Assembly (NCBI GenBank): GCA_003228105.1
Contig: QGNN01000010.1
Coordinates: 1 to 45,417, forward strand
Reading direction: 5' to 3'
Origin: Chloroflexota bacterium
Lineage (GTDB): Bacteria; Chloroflexota; Dehalococcoidia; Lucifugimonadales; UBA826
DNA length: 45,417 nt
Shown: piece after piece, positions 43,983-45,417 of the stretch
Layout: each line of letters begins with the position of its first letter
Numbering within the stretch: the stretch's first letter is position 1
The notes under the pieces: model-generated
What the model was told of the DNA's origin: nothing
Databases searched by the model: none
The model's input: only the letters and a program-made list of their open reading frames with translations
Position numbers and translations under genes: made by a program

Positions 43983-44315
43983 TTAAATCCAAAATTCAGG
44001 GTATATGGCTCTAATAGCATCCAACCCGCCAGCAAATGCAGTAACAACAAAGTAGATTGCAGCAACGAAAGAAACAGCAGCAACCAAATATAAAGGTGGT
44101 CGCAGCTTTGAAAGCAAAGCCGGCAGATGATGCGATTTAACCAAAGAAGGTATCGCGTTGTGACCTATCAGCATATTGGCGGCAAAAATGATTATGAACA
44201 ACACAAAAAAAGTCATATTGTGTGTGAAAATTTTTATATCCGCCCAGACTGCGGCGCTAATATAATTTGGATCTATCTCCAATTGCTTGTTACCACCTTT
44301 TTTTTCGACGAACAT
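43983..44315 (-). CDS. Small membrane protein, first gene of the ACIII operon (possible ActG counterpart)
   Basis: This 110-residue protein has two clear TM segments, TFFVLFIIIFAANMLIG and LYLVAAVSFVAAIYFVVTAFAG. A short basic loop SKLRPPL lies between them. I do not recognise the family for certain. Size, topology and operon position fit a small accessory subunit such as ActG, an approximately 11-kDa ACIII subunit, but that subunit is usually encoded at the other end. An uncharacterised assembly factor is also possible. The promoter at 44348-44377 lies just upstream, leaving a leader of about 25 nt. Confidence 0.6.
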   Translation of the reverse strand: MFVEKKGGNKQLEIDPNYISAAVWADIKIFTHNMTFFVLFIIIFAANMLIGHNAIPSLVKSHHLPALLSKLRPPLYLVAAVSFVAAIYFVVTAFAGGLDAIRAIYPEFWI

Positions 44316-44340
44316 AACCTAGTTATCGCCTAGTCAATCG

Positions 44341-44356
44341 GGTGAAAATTATCACA
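44341..44356. promoter_or_regulatory. CRP/FNR-like operator over the ACIII -10 element
   Basis: Read on minus, TGTGATAATTTTCACC matches the CRP/FNR-family palindrome TGTGA-N6-TCACA at 9 of 10 defined positions. It covers the -10 hexamer, a position that would normally mean repression. No regulator of this family is encoded in the window. Confidence 0.55.
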
Positions 44357-44377
44357 TTCACATATTAGGGGTGTCAA
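44348..44377 (-). promoter_or_regulatory. Sigma70-type promoter of the ACIII operon
   Basis: On minus, a perfect -35 TTGACA (44377-44372) is followed after 18 nt by GATAAT (44353-44348), 5 of 6 to consensus. Transcription would start near 44340, giving a short leader before the ATG at 44315. It is the best core promoter I found in the window. Confidence 0.75.
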
Positions 44378-44433
44378 GGGAACTCTCTGTCAAAAATCAC
44401 CTCAATTGTAATGAGTGAAGAAACCACTTTTGA

Positions 44434-44449
44434 TTGAAACTGGTTTCAA
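44434..44449. promoter_or_regulatory. Palindromic operator candidate upstream of the SDR gene
   Basis: TTGAAAC-TG-GTTTCAA has perfect 7-bp arms. It resembles operators of sugar-acid regulators such as IclR-type KdgR (TGAAAC...GTTTCA) or LacI-type repressors. It lies about 130 nt before the SDR start, in the 265-bp divergent region shared with the ACIII operon. A GAAACC/GGTTTC pair overlaps it. The remaining bases of this gap show no ORF. Confidence 0.5.
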
Positions 44450-44580
44450 GCCGGTCAAAGGACACAGTCAAATTTTTCAGTTTGTAAGTGAAGGCCCGAT
44501 AACCTAAACTCCTGATTCTGAGGCTAGCCACCTACATTCAGTGATGCTTCAGGGGCAATAAATAAACAATGAGGTGTCTA

Positions 44581-45336
44581 ATGGGGCGATTAAAAGGCAA
44601 GGTTGCATTAATTACTGGTGGTAGCAGAGGTATAGGAGCCGCCGAAGCCAAAATGTTTGCTGACGAAGGCGCTCACGTAGTCATAGCTGACATACTAGAA
44701 AACGAAGGTAGAAAAATCGCATCTGAAATAGCCGCATCTGGTGCAAGATGCGTATTTACACAGCTTGACGTCCTCAAAGCCTCAGAATGGAATTCAGTGA
44801 TAGGAACAGTTATCTCGACTTTTGGAAAATTAGACGTATTAGTAAACAACGCCGGAGTTACATCTAGAATGATGTTACTAGACACCTCAGAATCAGAATG
44901 GGACCGAGTCATGGATATCAACACAAAGGGAACATTTTTAGGAATAAAAACGGCCATACCTGCCATTCGTTCTTCAGGTGGAGGATCAATAATTAATATT
45001 TCTTCGCAAATGGGGTTGGTAGGTGCAGATTACATAAGCCCGCAGTATCAAGCTTCAAAAGGAGCTGTCAGATTATTAACAAAATCAGTGGCAATTCAGT
45101 ATGCCTCAGACAACATTCGATGCAATTCTATACACCCTGCCCCGATTGAAACAGACATGACCGCAGACATGAGACAGGATCCTGATGCCTTCCGGGATAT
45201 GCTTAGAAGAATCCCTATGGGGCGGTACGGGAAACCTGAGGAGGTGGCTTATGCTGTTTTATACCTCGCCTCCAATGAATCATCGTTTGTAACAGGTAGT
45301 GAGCTGGTTGTAGACGGAGGGTGGACTGCCCAGTAG
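44581..45336 (+). CDS. Short-chain dehydrogenase/reductase
   Basis: This is a complete classical SDR of 251 residues. The NAD(P) motif is TGGSRGIG at residues 12-19, with NNAG, catalytic Ser in NISSQMGLVG and YxxxK in YQASKGA. The C-terminal SELVVDGGWTAQ is typical. An acidic residue after beta-2 (VVIADILENE) favours NAD(H). It probably oxidises a hydroxyl group of a sugar acid or related polyol, given the enolase-superfamily gene 42 nt downstream. The ATG at 44581 has GAGGTG 7 nt upstream and is better than the track's start at 44569. Confidence 0.92.
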   Translation: MGRLKGKVALITGGSRGIGAAEAKMFADEGAHVVIADILENEGRKIASEIAASGARCVFTQLDVLKASEWNSVIGTVISTFGKLDVLVNNAGVTSRMMLLDTSESEWDRVMDINTKGTFLGIKTAIPAIRSSGGGSIINISSQMGLVGADYISPQYQASKGAVRLLTKSVAIQYASDNIRCNSIHPAPIETDMTADMRQDPDAFRDMLRRIPMGRYGKPEEVAYAVLYLASNESSFVTGSELVVDGGWTAQ

Positions 45337-45378
45337 TAACAAATAAATTCTGATCAGTAACACAGAAAGGAGGTTTTT

Positions 45379-45417
45379 ATGAAAATCACAGATATTAGGC
45401 ACTACATTATCCACCCA
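45379..45417 (+). CDS. Enolase-superfamily (MR/MLE) protein, N-terminal start only
   Basis: The window ends 13 codons into this gene. A full Shine-Dalgarno (AAAGGAGG) lies 5 nt before the ATG at 45379. MKITDIRHYIIHP is the typical first strand of mandelate racemase/muconate lactonizing proteins and resembles the starts of the genes at 278 and 3455. It appears to form an operon with the SDR. The identity rests on few residues. Confidence 0.65.
   Translation, partial: MKITDIRHYIIHP

Noticed and set aside
1-45417. CRISPR arrays, tRNA/rRNA genes, intact transposases, prophage genes
   Set aside because: None could be recognised on either strand by reading; a covariance-model scan would be needed to exclude small RNAs fully.

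Overview
The window looks like a piece of a marine, free-living Chloroflexota genome, most plausibly SAR202-like. This is inference from gene content and not a database match. The supporting signs are: moderately AT-rich DNA with tightly packed genes; several enolase-superfamily (mandelate racemase/muconate lactonizing) genes next to sugar-acid genes; an Alternative Complex III operon; a B12-dependent ribonucleotide reductase; and an rsmH-ftsA-ftsZ cluster with no peptidoglycan genes inside it. I saw no tRNA, rRNA, CRISPR array, intact insertion sequence or phage gene.

Layout. (1) 1-5745 is a catabolic accessory region. It holds the N-terminus of a crotonase, two intact enolase-superfamily genes, a decayed mannonate dehydratase (uxuA-like) pseudogene between them, an MFS transporter, and a translationally coupled thioredoxin-like lipoprotein. 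(2) 5818-16644 is mixed: mfd, a HAD hydrolase, an AIR-synthase-like protein, an enoyl-CoA hydratase, an alpha/beta hydrolase, a TlpA-like thioredoxin, an acetolactate-synthase-like ThDP enzyme, a minimal birA, and a twice-deleted SDR gene remnant. (3) 16731-25724 is a block of minus-strand housekeeping genes: proC-yggT, pdxA, nrdR-nrdJ preceded by a tandem NrdR-box operator, and rsmH-ftsA-ftsZ. (4) 25861-31877 is a plus-strand run: a mogA/moaB-like gene, trmD, argF, der, plsY, gpsA and a LysE-type exporter. (5) 31879-36171 holds dnaJ-prmA-rsmE and folD on minus and acpS on plus. (6) 36204-44315 is one eight-gene minus-strand operon for Alternative Complex III, a quinol oxidoreductase that replaces bc1. 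It has a sigma70-type promoter and a CRP/FNR-like palindrome over its -10 element. (7) 44581-45417 restarts sugar-acid catabolism with an SDR dehydrogenase and the first codons of a third enolase-superfamily gene, preceded by a perfect 7-bp-arm palindrome.

How the parts work together. The two ends encode import, dehydration and oxidation of sugar acids or similar hydroxy acids. ACIII would pass electrons from quinol to soluble cytochromes or an oxidase that is not in this window. NrdR/NrdJ and FtsA/FtsZ supply dNTPs and division. PlsY, GpsA and AcpS supply phospholipid and acyl-carrier functions. Many genes overlap by 1-8 nt, and at least three overlaps use a TTG start on the TGA stop (TTGA), which points to translational coupling.

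The observations most worth a second look are the NrdR box pair spaced 31 bp, the CRP/FNR-like site on the ACIII promoter, the ACIII gene order with a Mo-type subunit whose only cysteine is its lipobox, the gutted dcw cluster, an ornithine carbamoyltransferase lacking the HCLP cysteine, the triple-lesion uxuA pseudogene, and a repeat-like palindrome inside mfd.
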